64,000 bases of DNA, from positions 1 to 64,000 of the forward strand of contig NZ_JAKMAJ010000013.1 of assembly GCF_022378355.1 (NCBI RefSeq), read 5' to 3'. Position 1 is the stretch's first letter. Every line of letters begins with the position of its first letter. The notes below the pieces were generated by a model. The model searched no databases. It had not been told where the DNA came from and saw nothing but the letters and a program-made list of their open reading frames with translations. Below, one piece after another: positions 27,216-37,183 of the stretch. The position numbers and the translations under genes were made by a program. Origin of the DNA: Brenneria bubanii (GTDB lineage Bacteria; Pseudomonadota; Gammaproteobacteria; Enterobacterales; Enterobacteriaceae).

Positions 27216-28127
27216 ATGATTGGATCTCTGCCTCGGTTACTTTCCGCGCATCGAATCATATTGCTTTGCACCCTTCTCCTCACATCCGTTTCCGGTGCTC
27301 AGGCGGCGGAAAAGCTTAAAATCGTCACCACATTTACCATTATTCAAGATATTGCGCAGAACATTGCCGGAGACGCCGCCACCGTAGAATCCATTACCAA
27401 ACCAGGGGCGGAGATTCATGATTATCAGCCGACGCCGCGCGATATCGTCAAGGCGCAGTCGGCTCAGTTGATACTGTGGAACGGCATGAATCTGGAACGC
27501 TGGTTTGAACGCTTTTTTGACAATGTCAAAAACGTCCCCGCAATAGTGGTCACCGAAGGTATTGAACCATTGGCAATCCGCGGAGGCAGCTATAACGGAA
27601 ATCCTAATCCTCATGCCTGGATGTCGCCGTCCAATGCACTGATCTATATTGAAAATATCCGCGCCGGCCTGGTAAAACACGACCCCGCCAATGCGGAAAT
27701 ATATAACCGTAACGCCAAAACCTATGCGGAAAAGGTCAGGGCGATTGATGCGCCGTTAAGAGCGCGGCTGGCGCGTATTCCCGCTCAGCAGCGCTGGCTG
27801 GTGACCAGCGAAGGCGCATTCAGCTATCTGGCGAAAGATTATCAGTTCAAAGAAGTTTATCTGTGGCCGATTAACGCCGATGAGCAGGGTTCGCCTCAGC
27901 AGGTACGTCATGTGATCGATACCGTTCGCGCGGAAAAAATCCCGGTGGTATTCAGCGAGAGCACCATTTCCGATAAACCGGCAAAGCAGGTAAGTAAAGA
28001 AACCGGCGCTAAATATGGCGGCCTACTCTATGTCGATTCCCTATCGAACGAAAAAGGCCCGGTACCAACCTATATCGACCTGTTAAAGGTTACGGTGGAA
28101 ACCATCGCCAAAGGATTTGATCAATGA
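27216..28127 (+). CDS. sitA: Mn/Fe ABC transporter substrate-binding protein SitA/YfeA
   Basis: A 303-residue cluster A-I metal-binding protein. The signal peptide ends at about AQA-AEKLK. Metal ligands expected for the family are visible: His in [11 protein letters not shown] and His in NPHAWM, with Glu and Asp later ([14 protein letters not shown]). It delivers Mn2+ or Fe2+ from the periplasm to SitCD. The second ATG (27216) is chosen because AAGGAT lies at proper spacing; ATG 27210 is too close. It heads a four-gene operon. Confidence 0.93.
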   Translation: MIGSLPRLLSAHRIILLCTLLLTSVSGAQAAEKLKIVTTFTIIQDIAQNIAGDAATVESITKPGAEIHDYQPTPRDIVKAQSAQLILWNGMNLERWFERFFDNVKNVPAIVVTEGIEPLAIRGGSYNGNPNPHAWMSPSNALIYIENIRAGLVKHDPANAEIYNRNAKTYAEKVRAIDAPLRARLARIPAQQRWLVTSEGAFSYLAKDYQFKEVYLWPINADEQGSPQQVRHVIDTVRAEKIPVVFSESTISDKPAKQVSKETGAKYGGLLYVDSLSNEKGPVPTYIDLLKVTVETIAKGFDQ

Positions 28128-29020
28128 GCAGTAATACGACGGCCACACAATCATTAGAGGTCAATGATGTCTCTGTCACCTACAGCAACGGACACCAGGC
28201 GATACGGCATGCCTCTTTCGCGCTCAATGGCGGCACGATCTGCGCGCTGGTGGGAATTAACGGCAGTGGGAAATCAACCTTATTTAAAAGCATCATGGGC
28301 CTGGTTAAGCCAACGGCCGGGCAAGTGTTGCTGAATAGAAAGCCCATCGTTCAGGCACTGAAGCAAAACTTGGTGGCCTACGTGCCGCAAACCGAAGAAG
28401 TGGACTGGAATTTTCCGGTTCTGGTGTCGGATGTGGTGATGATGGGACGGTACGGAAAGATGAATTTTCTCCGCATTCCCAGCCAGCAGGATCGCAGCAT
28501 TGTGGCTGACGCATTAGCGCGCGTGGGCCTGTCGGCGTTACACCAGCGCCAGATAGGTGAATTATCCGGCGGACAGAAAAAACGGGTATTTCTTGCGCGC
28601 GCGCTGGCCCAGCAAGGCAGCGTATTGCTATTGGATGAACCCTTTACCGGCGTCGACGTAAAAACGGAAAATGCGATCATCGACCTGCTGCGTACCTTGC
28701 GCGATGAAGGCCACCTGATTCTGGTGGCGACCCATAACCTCGGCAGCGTGCCGGAATTTTGCGATAACGTCATACTGGTGAACGGCACCGTCCTGGCCTC
28801 AGGGCCGACCCACAGCACCTTTACGCAAAGTAACCTTGAGAAAACCTTCGGCGGCGTATTGCGCCACATTAATCTTGGCGGCGCCAATCTTCATGACGAC
28901 GACGACGCGCGGACGGTGACGGTGTTGACCGATGACGAACGCCCCGCCGTATTCTATGGCTCCACAAAGAGCGATCCCCCTGCCATTCGCCATCCGCCGG
29001 AGGAAAACGAAACGCGATGA
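28124..29020 (+). CDS. sitB: Mn/Fe ABC transporter ATPase SitB/YfeB
   Basis: A 298-residue ABC ATPase. Walker [10 protein letters not shown] (about 47-55), signature LSGGQKKR (about 148), Walker [10 protein letters not shown] (about 168) and an H-loop in VATHNLG are present. It energises metal import through SitC and SitD. The ATG overlaps the sitA stop (ATGA). The C-terminal 40 residues are a polar tail rich in Asp, Pro and Glu. Confidence 0.94.
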   Translation: MSSNTTATQSLEVNDVSVTYSNGHQAIRHASFALNGGTICALVGINGSGKSTLFKSIMGLVKPTAGQVLLNRKPIVQALKQNLVAYVPQTEEVDWNFPVLVSDVVMMGRYGKMNFLRIPSQQDRSIVADALARVGLSALHQRQIGELSGGQKKRVFLARALAQQGSVLLLDEPFTGVDVKTENAIIDLLRTLRDEGHLILVATHNLGSVPEFCDNVILVNGTVLASGPTHSTFTQSNLEKTFGGVLRHINLGGANLHDDDDARTVTVLTDDERPAVFYGSTKSDPPAIRHPPEENETR

Positions 29021-29880
29021 TCGATATCTTATTGCAGCCATTCAGCTACAACTACATGGTTAACGCTATCTGGGTCAGTGCGATTGTAGGCGGCGTTTGC
29101 GCGTTTCTTTCCGCCTATCTGATGCTGAAAGGCTGGTCGTTAATGGGGGACGCGCTGTCGCACTCGGTGGTGCCCGGCGTAGCAGGTGCCTATGCACTAG
29201 GACTCCCCTATGCGGCTGGCGCTTTTTTTACCGGTATGCTGGCGGCGCTGGCGATGACGCTGATCCGCCATATTACCCGGCTACGCGAAGATGCGGTAAT
29301 CGGCTTTATTTTTTCAACGTTTTTCGCCGTCGGCCTGCTGATTATTTCACTCAATCCCACTTCCGTTAACGTGCAGTCGATCATCTTCGGCAACATTCTG
29401 GGGATCGCCGATGAGGATATTCTCCAGGTCGAGATCATTATCGGCATTACCTTTGTGCTCCTGTGCCTGTTGTGGAAAGATTTGCTCGCGGTGTTTTTTG
29501 ATGAAAATCACGCGCGGTCTATCGGACTTTCTCCGCTGAAGCTGAAGATTATTTTCTTTACCCTTCTCAGCGCCTGCACCGTGGCGGCACTACAGACCGT
29601 TGGCGCTATTCTGGTTATCGCGATGGTCATCACCCCCGGCGCCACCGCTTACCTGCTCACCGACCGATTTACCCACCTGGTATTGATTTCAATCGCGCTC
29701 GGCGCCTTAACCAGCGCACTCGGCGCCTACCTGAGTTTTTTTCTCGACGGCGCGACCGGCGGCGTTATTGTTACGCTGCAGACGGCCCTCTTCCTGCTGG
29801 CGTTTTTGTTCGCGCCTAAGCACGGCCTGTTGGCCTCGCGTCGTTTACGCCGGCGTGTTCAAACGGAGGATGCGCAATGA
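29017..29880 (+). CDS. sitC: Mn/Fe ABC transporter permease SitC/YfeC
   Basis: A 287-residue ABC-3 family permease with eight or nine predicted helices. The segments [22 protein letters not shown] and [20 protein letters not shown] are characteristic. The start overlaps the sitB stop by four bases, so translation is coupled. Confidence 0.94.
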   Translation: MIDILLQPFSYNYMVNAIWVSAIVGGVCAFLSAYLMLKGWSLMGDALSHSVVPGVAGAYALGLPYAAGAFFTGMLAALAMTLIRHITRLREDAVIGFIFSTFFAVGLLIISLNPTSVNVQSIIFGNILGIADEDILQVEIIIGITFVLLCLLWKDLLAVFFDENHARSIGLSPLKLKIIFFTLLSACTVAALQTVGAILVIAMVITPGATAYLLTDRFTHLVLISIALGALTSALGAYLSFFLDGATGGVIVTLQTALFLLAFLFAPKHGLLASRRLRRRVQTEDAQ

Positions 29881-30737
29881 GTCTGATTCTGAACTGGATA
29901 ATCGAACCATTGTCCTATCCGTTTATGCAGCGCGCACTTATCGCCGCCATAGTGACTGGCGCGGTCTGCGCGGTGTTATCCTGTTATCTGGTGCTGAAAG
30001 GCTGGTCGCTGATGGGTGACGCCATTTCTCATGCCGTATTACCCGGTATTGTGGCGGCCTTTTGGCTGGGCATACCGCTGGTTATTGGCGCCTTTGTATC
30101 CGGCATATTTTGTGCGATTGCCACCGGGTATGTAAAAGATCACAGCCGGATCAAGGAAGATACCGTGATGGGCATTATCTTTTCCGGCATGTTCGCGCTT
30201 GGATTGGTGCTGTTTGCGCGCATCGATACCGATCAACACCTGAATCATATTCTGTTTGGCAATGTGCTGGGCATCACTGCCCAGGAACTGATCCAAATAC
30301 TGCTGATCGCTTGCCTCACGCTGTTCGTGATTCTGCTGAAACGGCGCGACTTCATGCTCTACTGTTTTGACCCGAATCATGCGCGCGTTATCGGTCTGCC
30401 GGTGAAATGGCTGCACTACGGCCTGCTTTGCCTGTTGGCGTTGACTATCGTCGCATCATTGCAGGCTGTCGGCGTTATTCTGGTCATCGCCATGCTGATC
30501 GCGCCGGGGATTATCGCCTTTATGGTGTGCAAGCGTTTTGATCGCATGCTGATGGTGGCAACGCTGGTTTCAGTCGTATCCTGTGTTGCAGGCACGATAA
30601 TCAGTTTCTATATCGACGGCGCGACCGGACCTTGTATCGTCATCGTGCAGGCGCTGTTCTTCAGCATCGCGCTGACTTATCATCAGGTGAAACAGCATTA
30701 TCGCGCCGCCCCTGTGATGCCCACCGATCGCGCCTAA
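29877..30737 (+). CDS. sitD: Mn/Fe ABC transporter permease SitD/YfeD
   Basis: A 286-residue second ABC-3 permease, paralogous to SitC ([40 protein letters not shown]). The ATGA overlap with sitC and the terminator after it complete the sitABCD unit. SitC and SitD are expected to form a heterodimeric channel. Confidence 0.94.
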   Translation: MSLILNWIIEPLSYPFMQRALIAAIVTGAVCAVLSCYLVLKGWSLMGDAISHAVLPGIVAAFWLGIPLVIGAFVSGIFCAIATGYVKDHSRIKEDTVMGIIFSGMFALGLVLFARIDTDQHLNHILFGNVLGITAQELIQILLIACLTLFVILLKRRDFMLYCFDPNHARVIGLPVKWLHYGLLCLLALTIVASLQAVGVILVIAMLIAPGIIAFMVCKRFDRMLMVATLVSVVSCVAGTIISFYIDGATGPCIVIVQALFFSIALTYHQVKQHYRAAPVMPTDRA

Positions 30738-30745
30738 TCCTGCGG

Positions 30746-30785
30746 CAGGCTAAAACCGTCGCTCGCCAGCGCCGGTTTTAGCCTG
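30746..30785 (+). terminator. Terminator hairpin after sitD
   Basis: CAGGCTAAAACCG and CGGTTTTAGCCTG form a perfect 13-base stem with a 14-base interior just after the sitD stop. Confidence 0.7.
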
Positions 30786-30983
30786 TACATCGTTCAGTGT
30801 CTTATTCTCAATAGCGGCTATACTGTTTGTCTGCGGTCTGCTCTTAATCACCACCACTAATCATCACTGTACTGTGCGACAGATTCAGTTTTTATCAAGT
30901 TCAATCAATTACCGTAACCCCTATTATACCCGGCGGCTATCGACATGACGGGCGACGGGCAACATCAACGGGAGGATGATCTT

Positions 30984-31844
30984 ATGTGGCAAGCTATCCG
31001 CCGGCTGTTAGCAGAACATCTCGGTGCCGCCGAGATCGAGGAGCGCCGCGAACTGCCGGGCGGCGAAATCCATCCGGCCTGGTATCTGCGCTATGGCGGC
31101 CATGAAGTATTCGTAAAATGCGACGTGCGTGAAATGCTGCCGAAATTCACCGCGGAAGCCGACCAGCTCGCCTTGCTGGCCCGCAGCAATACCGTAAATA
31201 TGCCTGAGGTTTATGGCGTCGGCAGTTCCCGCGATCACAGTTTCCTGTTGCTGCAATATCTACCGATCAAGCCATTGGATGCTCACAGCGCCTGGTGTCT
31301 TGGCGAGCAACTGGCGCGATTGCATCAGTGGAGCGAGCAGCCCCAGTTTGGCCTGGATTTTGATAACGACCTATCTACGACCCATCAGCCTAACTGCTGG
31401 CAACGTCGTTGGTCGTCATTTTTCGCGGAGCAACGTATTGGTTGGCAACTGCAGCTGGCGGCGGAAAAAGGGATGCATTTCGGTGATGTCGAAAATCTGA
31501 TCGTAAAAACGGAAGCAAGACTAGCCGGACATCAACCTCAGCCTTCACTACTGCACGGCGATCTCTGGCCTGATAATTGCGCTAACGGCAATAATGGATG
31601 TTATCTGTTTGACCCGGCATGTTATTGGGGAGACAGAGAATGCGACCTGGCGATGCTGCCGCTATACCCAACGCTGCCGCCGCAGATTTACGACGGCTAT
31701 CAGAGCGTCTGGCCGCTGGATAAAGATTTTATAGAACGTCAGCCCATCTATCAGATTTACTACCTGCTTAACCGCGCCAATCTGTTTGGCGGGAAACACA
31801 TCCTTGAGGCCCAGTTGGCGATTGAACAACGGCTGTACGACTGA
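30984..31844 (+). CDS. yniA: Fructosamine kinase family protein YniA
   Basis: A 286-residue kinase-fold protein of the fructosamine/ketosamine-3-kinase family. The catalytic loop SLLHGDLWPDNCA (about 200-212) and metal-binding FDPACYWGDRECDLAM (about 222-237) are intact. Such enzymes phosphorylate glycated amines for repair; the substrate of YniA is not settled. ATG 30984 is chosen because GGGAGG lies eight bases upstream; the frame begins at 30945. Confidence 0.93.
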   Translation: MWQAIRRLLAEHLGAAEIEERRELPGGEIHPAWYLRYGGHEVFVKCDVREMLPKFTAEADQLALLARSNTVNMPEVYGVGSSRDHSFLLLQYLPIKPLDAHSAWCLGEQLARLHQWSEQPQFGLDFDNDLSTTHQPNCWQRRWSSFFAEQRIGWQLQLAAEKGMHFGDVENLIVKTEARLAGHQPQPSLLHGDLWPDNCANGNNGCYLFDPACYWGDRECDLAMLPLYPTLPPQIYDGYQSVWPLDKDFIERQPIYQIYYLLNRANLFGGKHILEAQLAIEQRLYD

Positions 31845-31855
31845 TATCGGCGATG

Positions 31856-31881
31856 AATCTGGCGCAGTCAGGCGCCAGATT
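31856..31881. terminator. Hairpin between yniA and yniB
   Basis: AATCTGGCGC and GCGCCAGATT form a perfect 10-base stem between convergent genes, usable on both strands. Confidence 0.75.
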
Positions 31882-31890
31882 ATCTGCGAG

Positions 31891-32439
31891 CTAGGCTAAC
31901 AACCCCAATAGCCGTAACGCCATATAACCGATGCCCGCGATAATGGCCGGTAAAATATAGAGCGGGAAGAACTGCAGGAAAATGGTGTGGTGCGGCAGCA
32001 CAACGCGTGATTCCAGTTTCTCGCGTGAATTCCCCTCATTGCCCTTCACTTTCTCCATAATCATCTGATCTTCTATTCCCTCACGAATAGACCTTACCTG
32101 CCGGGACATACGGGCGCCGGAACTCTGAAGCGCCAAGCCGACAAAAATCAGAATATAAATCAGCCAAAACATCAGGCTGGCGGATTTAAAAAAGTGCGAA
32201 AAATCGGGGACCGGCGAGTTATACCAGAAGATATTCAGAAATGGAGTATTAAAACGCGCCATATCGACCATCAGATGTACAAAATCCAGCAATACTGCAT
32301 CAATGCCCTGTTTTTTCTGAGTAAAAGCATAAAGATAGTTCGCAAATGAAATGATGGTGGAGAGCAAAGCCGGAATAAAAATTATCCATCCCGCGATACG
32401 TTTAACCACGGCTACACGGCCAGCCTGTTGATACGTCAT
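31891..32439 (-). CDS. yniB: Membrane protein YniB
   Basis: A 182-residue membrane protein with about four predicted helices (residues about 15-35, 85-105 and 155-178 are clear) and a charged central segment (REGIEDQMIMEKVKGNEG). It matches YniB by position between yniA and yniC and by sequence. The function is unknown. An AGGGGA ribosome-binding site precedes the ATG. Confidence 0.88.
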   Translation of the reverse strand: MTYQQAGRVAVVKRIAGWIIFIPALLSTIISFANYLYAFTQKKQGIDAVLLDFVHLMVDMARFNTPFLNIFWYNSPVPDFSHFFKSASLMFWLIYILIFVGLALQSSGARMSRQVRSIREGIEDQMIMEKVKGNEGNSREKLESRVVLPHHTIFLQFFPLYILPAIIAGIGYMALRLLGLLA

Positions 32440-32835
32440 GAGTTCCCCTTCTGAACGACGCTGTTTTTACCACAACAGTATATACCTTAAATAATTCAGG
32501 TTGCGCGATGACGGCAAGTCAGCCGACAACAGCGGCGAACGCTGTTTGCTGCGTTCGGAATAAGCCGGGTTTTGAAAAAATCAGCGCACTCAGCCTACAT
32601 CCTCGCGACCTGAAATATGACGGCATACACATAAAAATCGCTAGCAGCCTACTGCAAGTTTATAATCAGTCAATGTTTTATTACGCGCAGCCGGCGGCCT
32701 TTTTATCCACGATACATCTACTTATCCCCTTCCTTTTCTGGTTGCCGGAGTATAGCCTTCCGCACGGTGAAATCCATCAGGCGGATTTCAGCCCACTCAC
32801 TTATCCAACATTTTATCTACTACGGAGCTGATGGC
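32440..32835. other. Divergent yniB-yniC intergenic region
   Basis: About 395 bases. A plus-strand reading frame runs through part of it, but it has no ribosome-binding site or family similarity. I see no structured element apart from the CGGAG ribosome-binding site for yniC at 32823-32827. Confidence 0.4.
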
Positions 32836-33501
32836 ATGACTGCAAATTACCCTATCCGCGCGGCGATTTTCGATATGGACGGCCTGTTGATTGATTCCGA
32901 ACCCTTGTGGGACATCGCCGAACAGGAGGTCATCTCGTCCCTGGGAATTGATACCTCGCTACGGGCGTCCATGCGCGATACCCGGGGCCTGCGTATCGAT
33001 CTGGTCGTTGACCTCTGGTATCAGTTGGCGCCCTGGACCACGCCCGACAAGGAAACGGTTGTCAGTCGGATCATTAAACGGGCGATTGAACTGGTGGATG
33101 AACGCAAGCCTTTATTGCCGGGCGTCGAACACGCATTACAGCTTTGCCGTCAGCAAAACCTGAAAATCGGATTAGCATCGGCCTCTCCACTCCATATGCA
33201 ACAGCGCGTTTTGAACACTTTCAAGCTGGAGCCTTACTTCGACTTTTTGGCTTCAGCAGAGCATTTGCCCTATAGCAAACCGCACCCGGAAGTCTATTTG
33301 AACGCGGCTCAGGGACTGGAAGTCTCGCCGCTGCAATGTGTGACCCTGGAGGACTCGGTGAACGGAATGATCGCGACCAAAGCCGCGCGCATGCGTTCTA
33401 TCGTCATACCGCAGGATGAGCTAAGAGAAGATCCTCGCTGGGCTTTAGCCGACGACAAACTGGGCTCGCTGCAACAGCTGACTGTTGAGCATCTCGCCTG
33501 A
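32836..33501 (+). CDS. hxpB: HAD-family hexitol phosphatase HxpB (YniC)
   Basis: A 221-residue HAD phosphatase. Motif I DMDGLLIDSEP (about 13-23) has the nucleophilic Asp; motif II LASASP near 116, motif III Lys in YSKPHPEVY near 147 and motif IV LEDSVNG near 170 are all present. E. coli HxpB dephosphorylates 2-deoxyglucose 6-phosphate and hexitol phosphates. ATG 32836 has CGGAG nine bases upstream. Confidence 0.94.
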   Translation: MTANYPIRAAIFDMDGLLIDSEPLWDIAEQEVISSLGIDTSLRASMRDTRGLRIDLVVDLWYQLAPWTTPDKETVVSRIIKRAIELVDERKPLLPGVEHALQLCRQQNLKIGLASASPLHMQQRVLNTFKLEPYFDFLASAEHLPYSKPHPEVYLNAAQGLEVSPLQCVTLEDSVNGMIATKAARMRSIVIPQDELREDPRWALADDKLGSLQQLTVEHLA

Positions 33502-33599
33502 TGCCAAAGGCCGATGCCAGATGGCGTCGATCATTGCGTTCATGCCATAGCCAGGCCGGGACATCATAAAAAATGAAAAACATGACGTTTGTCAAAAAT

Positions 33600-33620
33600 A
33601 AATAAAACGTCATTTCACAT
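33600..33620. promoter_or_regulatory. Candidate KdgR operator upstream of kduD
   Basis: TAAA-ACGTCA-TTTCA differs by one base from the KdgR core GAAA-N6-TTTCA known from Dickeya, with the expected A-rich left flank. It overlaps one arm of the inverted repeat ATGACGTTT (33582-33590)/AAACGTCAT (33605-33613). kduD is a known KdgR target and kdgR lies 20 kb away in this window. Confidence 0.45.
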
Positions 33621-33655
33621 TTATTGAATTAACATCCCAATCAAACTAATATCCC

Positions 33656-33738
33656 AAAGCAAGAGAAAAATCCGGGCAAACCAAATAAAAAGTGACATTG
33701 TCACTGACACGCAATGTCGCCGGTTTGCCCGGTGCTTT
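33656..33738. repeat. Large hairpin with mutually exclusive inner stems upstream of kduD
   Basis: Outer arms CCGGGCAAACC (33672-33682) and GGTTTGCCCGG (33722-33732) pair perfectly and extend to AAAGCA (33656-33661) with TGCTTT (33733-33738) across a bulge. Inside, AGTGAC/GTCACT (33691-33705) and GACATTG/CAATGTC (33694-33718) are alternative stems that share bases. Confidence 0.7.
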
Positions 33739-33935
33739 CTGCAACGATCTCAGTGCGCTTAATTAATGTCTAAAAGAAAGGCGATATATGCGCGGCCGGC
33801 AATCATCAGGTTTTCGCTGATATGTTCCACATCAGAATCAGCGGGTGGAGTTAATCCACTTTTGTCGAAAACATGGGAATTCCCGACAGCAACCGCTATC
33901 GAAAAAGTACTGTCGCTTACGGAGAGATAATAGCT

Positions 33936-34697
33936 ATGATTCTAAATTCCTTTGATTTACAAGGTAAAGTTGCACTCATCACGGGTTGTGATACGGGTCT
34001 TGGTCAAGGTATGGCGATAGGGCTGGCGCAAGCTGGTTGCGATATTGTCGGCGTCAACATCGTTGAACCCAAAGACACTATCGAAAAAGTCACCGCATTG
34101 GGTCGCCGCTTCCTGAGCCTGACGGCGGATATGAGCGACATTGCCGCTCATGCGGATCTGGTAGCCAAAGCGGTTGAAGCGTTCGGCAAAGTCGACATCC
34201 TGGTGAATAACGCCGGCATCATCCGCCGCGAAGAAGCCATTGCATTCAGCGAAAAGAACTGGGACGACGTAATGAATTTGAACATTAAAAGCGTCTTCTT
34301 TATGTCGCAAACCGTTGCCCGGCAGTTCATCAAGCAAGGCGATGGCGGTAAAATCATAAATATCGCGTCAATGCTCTCTTTTCAGGGCGGCATCCGCGTT
34401 CCCTCTTATACCGCATCAAAAAGCGCGGTCATGGGAATTACGCGACTTCTGGCTAATGAATGGGCCAGACACAATATTAACGTTAATGCCATCGCACCCG
34501 GCTATATGGCCACCAATAATACTCAGCAGCTACGCGCAGACGAGGAACGCAGCAAAGAAATTCTGGATCGAATTCCGGCCGGCCGCTGGGGTTTACCTCA
34601 GGATCTGATGGGCCCGGCGGTATTCCTTGCATCCAACGCGTCTGATTATATCAATGGCTATACCCTCGCCGTTGACGGCGGCTGGCTGGCTCGTTAG
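33936..34697 (+). CDS. kduD: 2-dehydro-3-deoxy-D-gluconate 5-dehydrogenase KduD
   Basis: A 253-residue short-chain dehydrogenase. The nucleotide-binding motif TGCDTGLGQG lies at 17-26, NNAG near 90, and the catalytic Ser-Tyr-Lys in IASMLS and YTASK (near 145-163). KduD interconverts 2,5-diketo-3-deoxygluconate and 2-keto-3-deoxygluconate in pectin breakdown. ATG 33936 (MILNSFDLQGK) is the family start and has GGAG upstream. kduI, often its partner, is not adjacent. Confidence 0.95.
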   Translation: MILNSFDLQGKVALITGCDTGLGQGMAIGLAQAGCDIVGVNIVEPKDTIEKVTALGRRFLSLTADMSDIAAHADLVAKAVEAFGKVDILVNNAGIIRREEAIAFSEKNWDDVMNLNIKSVFFMSQTVARQFIKQGDGGKIINIASMLSFQGGIRVPSYTASKSAVMGITRLLANEWARHNINVNAIAPGYMATNNTQQLRADEERSKEILDRIPAGRWGLPQDLMGPAVFLASNASDYINGYTLAVDGGWLAR

Positions 34698-34732
34698 CGT
34701 ATGTCTTGATGGTTCATTGCGTTTTAAGCGGT

Positions 34733-34760
34733 AAAGGGCACCCCGGATTGTGCCTTTTTA
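34733..34760 (+). terminator. Terminator after kduD
   Basis: AAAGGGCAC and GTGCCTTTTT pair with one bulged G, followed by T and A residues, 36 bases after the stop. Confidence 0.7.
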
Positions 34761-34879
34761 TCAACCCATTGGGGCTGTATCCTTCATCGATCCCCAAACA
34801 ACCTATTTCTCGTAATAATATGCTGCCGGTAATAAATAGTTACGCTGTAACTACTTCCTCAGTTCAGGTTAATCTCTTA

Positions 34880-34899
34880 TACTGTATAAAATAACAGTT
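34880..34899 (+). promoter_or_regulatory. LexA (SOS) box upstream of ydjM
   Basis: TACTGTATAAAATAACAGTT contains CTGT-N8-ACAG with the flanking TA typical of strong LexA boxes. It ends 16 bases before the ydjM ATG. E. coli ydjM is a known LexA regulon member, so the call is well supported. Confidence 0.88.
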
Positions 34900-34915
34900 T
34901 TATTTGAGACGCCTC

Positions 34916-35491
34916 ATGACTGCGGAAGGACATGTCCTATTCTCTGTTGCCTGTGTAATCCTGGCGAAAAAAGTGGAGTTATCGCCAGAGCTGGCGGCAG
35001 GAGACTGGTGGCATTTGATCCCAGGCGCTTTGCTGACGTCTCTCCTGCCGGATATTGACCATCCCAAATCCCTGCTGGGGCAACGGCTCAAGTGGCTATC
35101 CGCGCCTATCGCCCGCGCGTTTGGGCACCGCGGTTTTACCCACAGTTTATTGGCCATTGTTGCCGGCGTTTTCTTCATACAAACGCGTCTTCCGTCTGAC
35201 TGGCTGCTGCCGACCGACGCTTATCATGCCATGGTCGTCGGTTATCTCAGCCATATTGCAGCCGATTCTCTGACCTCGGCGGGTGTTCCGCTGCTCTGGC
35301 CTTGCCGCTGGCGTTTTCGCCTGCCGATACTGAATAGCCAAAAAGGTAATCAATTAGAGCGATTTATCTGTATCGCCTTTATCAGCTTTTCACTTTACCA
35401 GCCGCAAAAAAGCCTGAACTGCTGTAGCTATGAACAATCATTCAGGTTCATCCGTTCAGCGCAGGCACAGGTAGCGCAGCTATTCAAATAG
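34916..35491 (+). CDS. ydjM: LexA-regulated inner-membrane hydrolase-like protein YdjM
   Basis: A 191-residue DUF457/YdjM-family membrane protein. Conserved His/Asp motifs are present: HLIPGALLTSLLPDIDHP (about 33-50) and GHRGFTHSLL (about 69-78). These fit the family's annotation as a metal-dependent hydrolase, but no activity is established. A LexA box lies immediately upstream. The start ATG 34916 agrees with the family; GAGACG lies before it. Confidence 0.9.
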   Translation: MTAEGHVLFSVACVILAKKVELSPELAAGDWWHLIPGALLTSLLPDIDHPKSLLGQRLKWLSAPIARAFGHRGFTHSLLAIVAGVFFIQTRLPSDWLLPTDAYHAMVVGYLSHIAADSLTSAGVPLLWPCRWRFRLPILNSQKGNQLERFICIAFISFSLYQPQKSLNCCSYEQSFRFIRSAQAQVAQLFK

Positions 35492-35690
35492 CCGGAGAAT
35501 GCGTCCACTGCGATGCAGCGCAGAACAACAGGCAGAATATCCCGCCAGCACGGCAACAATCACTGCGCTTTTTTTGGCTATAATTTATAACCTATGGTCA
35601 TATAACAAACTTATACAAGAGCTGATATCCTTACCCGCTTTTTTCCGCATTCTGAAAAAATACTCGTCTGATTAATTAGGAGAGGTGGAG

Positions 35691-37085
35691 ATGAATTTTC
35701 CGCTGCTATTAAATATTTTGGCATTTGCCGCCCTTTTGTTTTTGCTGGGCTATGCCAGCCAGAACAAGTCGTGGAGCCTGGCAAAAAAAGTCCTGCTCGG
35801 TCTGGTGGTCGGAGTTTTATTCGGTCTGGCGCTACATCTGATCTACGGCGGCGACAATCCGCTAATCAAGCAGTCCGTCGCCTGGTTTAACATCGTCGGT
35901 AACGGCTATGTTCAATTGTTGCAAATGATCGTTATGCCGCTGGTCTTCATCTCTATCTTGAATTCGGTGGCGAAACTACATAATGCGTCCTCATTAGGCA
36001 AAATCAGCATACTGACCCTGGGCACCCTGCTGTTCACCACGCTTATCGCCGCATTGGTCGGGGTTTTCGTGACCAATCTCTTCGGATTAACCGCCAGCGG
36101 ATTGGTTCAGGGCGCGCAGGAAACCGCTCGCTTATCCGCAATTGAGAATAACTATGCCGGTAAGGTTGCCGATCTGAGTATCCCTCAGATAATCCTTTCT
36201 TTTATTCCCAAAAACCCGTTTGCCGATCTGACCGGCGTCAACCCCACGTCAATCATCAGCGTGGTGATCTTCGCCGTGTTCCTCGGTATCGCCGCCCTGC
36301 AATTGATGAAAGATGATGCGGTGAAAGGCGAACGCGTGCTGACCGCCATCGACACACTGCAATCCTGGGTCATGAAACTGGTTCGTCTGGTGATGAAGCT
36401 GACGCCGTATGGCGTATTGGCGTTAATGACCAAAATGGTCGCCAGCTCCAACCTGCAAGATATCCTTAAGCTGGGCAGCTTTGTAGTGGCGTCCTACCTG
36501 GGCCTGGCTATCATGTTCGGCGTACACGCCTTGATCCTGTCGTTGACCGGCATCAACCCTGCCCGCTTCTTCCGCAAAATCTGGCCGGTGCTGACGTTTG
36601 CCTTTACCAGCCGTTCCAGCGCGGCAACCATCCCTCTCAGCATCGAGGCGCAAACCCGCCGCATCGGCGTGCCGGAATCCATTGCCAGCTTCGCCGCTTC
36701 ATTCGGCACCACCATCGGTCAAAACGGCTGCGCCGGACTCTATCCTGCGATGCTGGCGGTGATGGTCGCACCGACGGTCGGCATTAATCCGCTCGACCCG
36801 GTATGGATTGCAACGCTGGTCGGCATTGTCACCATCAGCTCAGCCGGCGTGGCCGGCGTGGGCGGCGGCGCGACTTTCGCCGCGCTGATTGTCCTGCCGG
36901 CGATGGGGTTGCCCGTCACGCTGGTGGCATTGCTGATTTCCATTGAACCGTTGATCGATATGGGACGTACGGCATTAAACGTTAGCGGATCGATGACGGC
37001 CGGAACCGTCACCAGCCAGTTACTGAAGCAAACGGATAAAACGGTGTTTGACGGACGGGAAGACGCGGAGTTGGCGCATCGATAA
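35691..37085 (+). CDS. tcyP: L-cystine sodium symporter TcyP (YdjN)
   Basis: A 464-residue DAACS-family (dicarboxylate/amino acid:cation) symporter. Family signatures include [13 protein letters not shown] (about 305-317), [16 protein letters not shown] and the substrate/cation region [13 protein letters not shown]. TcyP imports cystine and gives sulfur. ATG 35691 has GGAGAGG upstream and matches E. coli; an in-frame GTG at 35685 is an alternative. Confidence 0.95.
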   Translation: MNFPLLLNILAFAALLFLLGYASQNKSWSLAKKVLLGLVVGVLFGLALHLIYGGDNPLIKQSVAWFNIVGNGYVQLLQMIVMPLVFISILNSVAKLHNASSLGKISILTLGTLLFTTLIAALVGVFVTNLFGLTASGLVQGAQETARLSAIENNYAGKVADLSIPQIILSFIPKNPFADLTGVNPTSIISVVIFAVFLGIAALQLMKDDAVKGERVLTAIDTLQSWVMKLVRLVMKLTPYGVLALMTKMVASSNLQDILKLGSFVVASYLGLAIMFGVHALILSLTGINPARFFRKIWPVLTFAFTSRSSAATIPLSIEAQTRRIGVPESIASFAASFGTTIGQNGCAGLYPAMLAVMVAPTVGINPLDPVWIATLVGIVTISSAGVAGVGGGATFAALIVLPAMGLPVTLVALLISIEPLIDMGRTALNVSGSMTAGTVTSQLLKQTDKTVFDGREDAELAHR

Positions 37086-37140
37086 TGCGCGCGCCAAACC
37101 TTGTATCGCATGGTTTATGTAGATAGCCGCTAAATAAGTC

Positions 37141-37170
37141 AAAGCCCCGGCAACCATCGCCGGCGCTTTA
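37141..37170. terminator. Hairpin between tcyP and the RcnB-like gene
   Basis: AAAGCCCCGGC and GCCGGCGCTTT pair with one mismatch in the stem between convergent genes, followed by ATT. Confidence 0.7.
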
Positions 37171-37183
37171 TTGATAATTGGGC

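Larger units (their letters stand above)
33502..33935. other. kduD upstream region with several inverted repeats
   Basis: About 430 bases with no gene. It contains a 9-base inverted repeat with a KdgR-like motif (33582-33620) and a large hairpin with alternative pairings (33656-33738), both described separately. A GGAG ribosome-binding site for kduD lies near 33921. Confidence 0.6.

Noticed and set aside
32508-32831. 107-codon ORF upstream of hxpB
   Set aside because: No initiation signal or homology; runs into the hxpB ribosome-binding region.
34706-34894. 62-codon ORF between kduD and ydjM
   Set aside because: Contains the kduD terminator and reaches into the LexA box, so it is unlikely to be coding.
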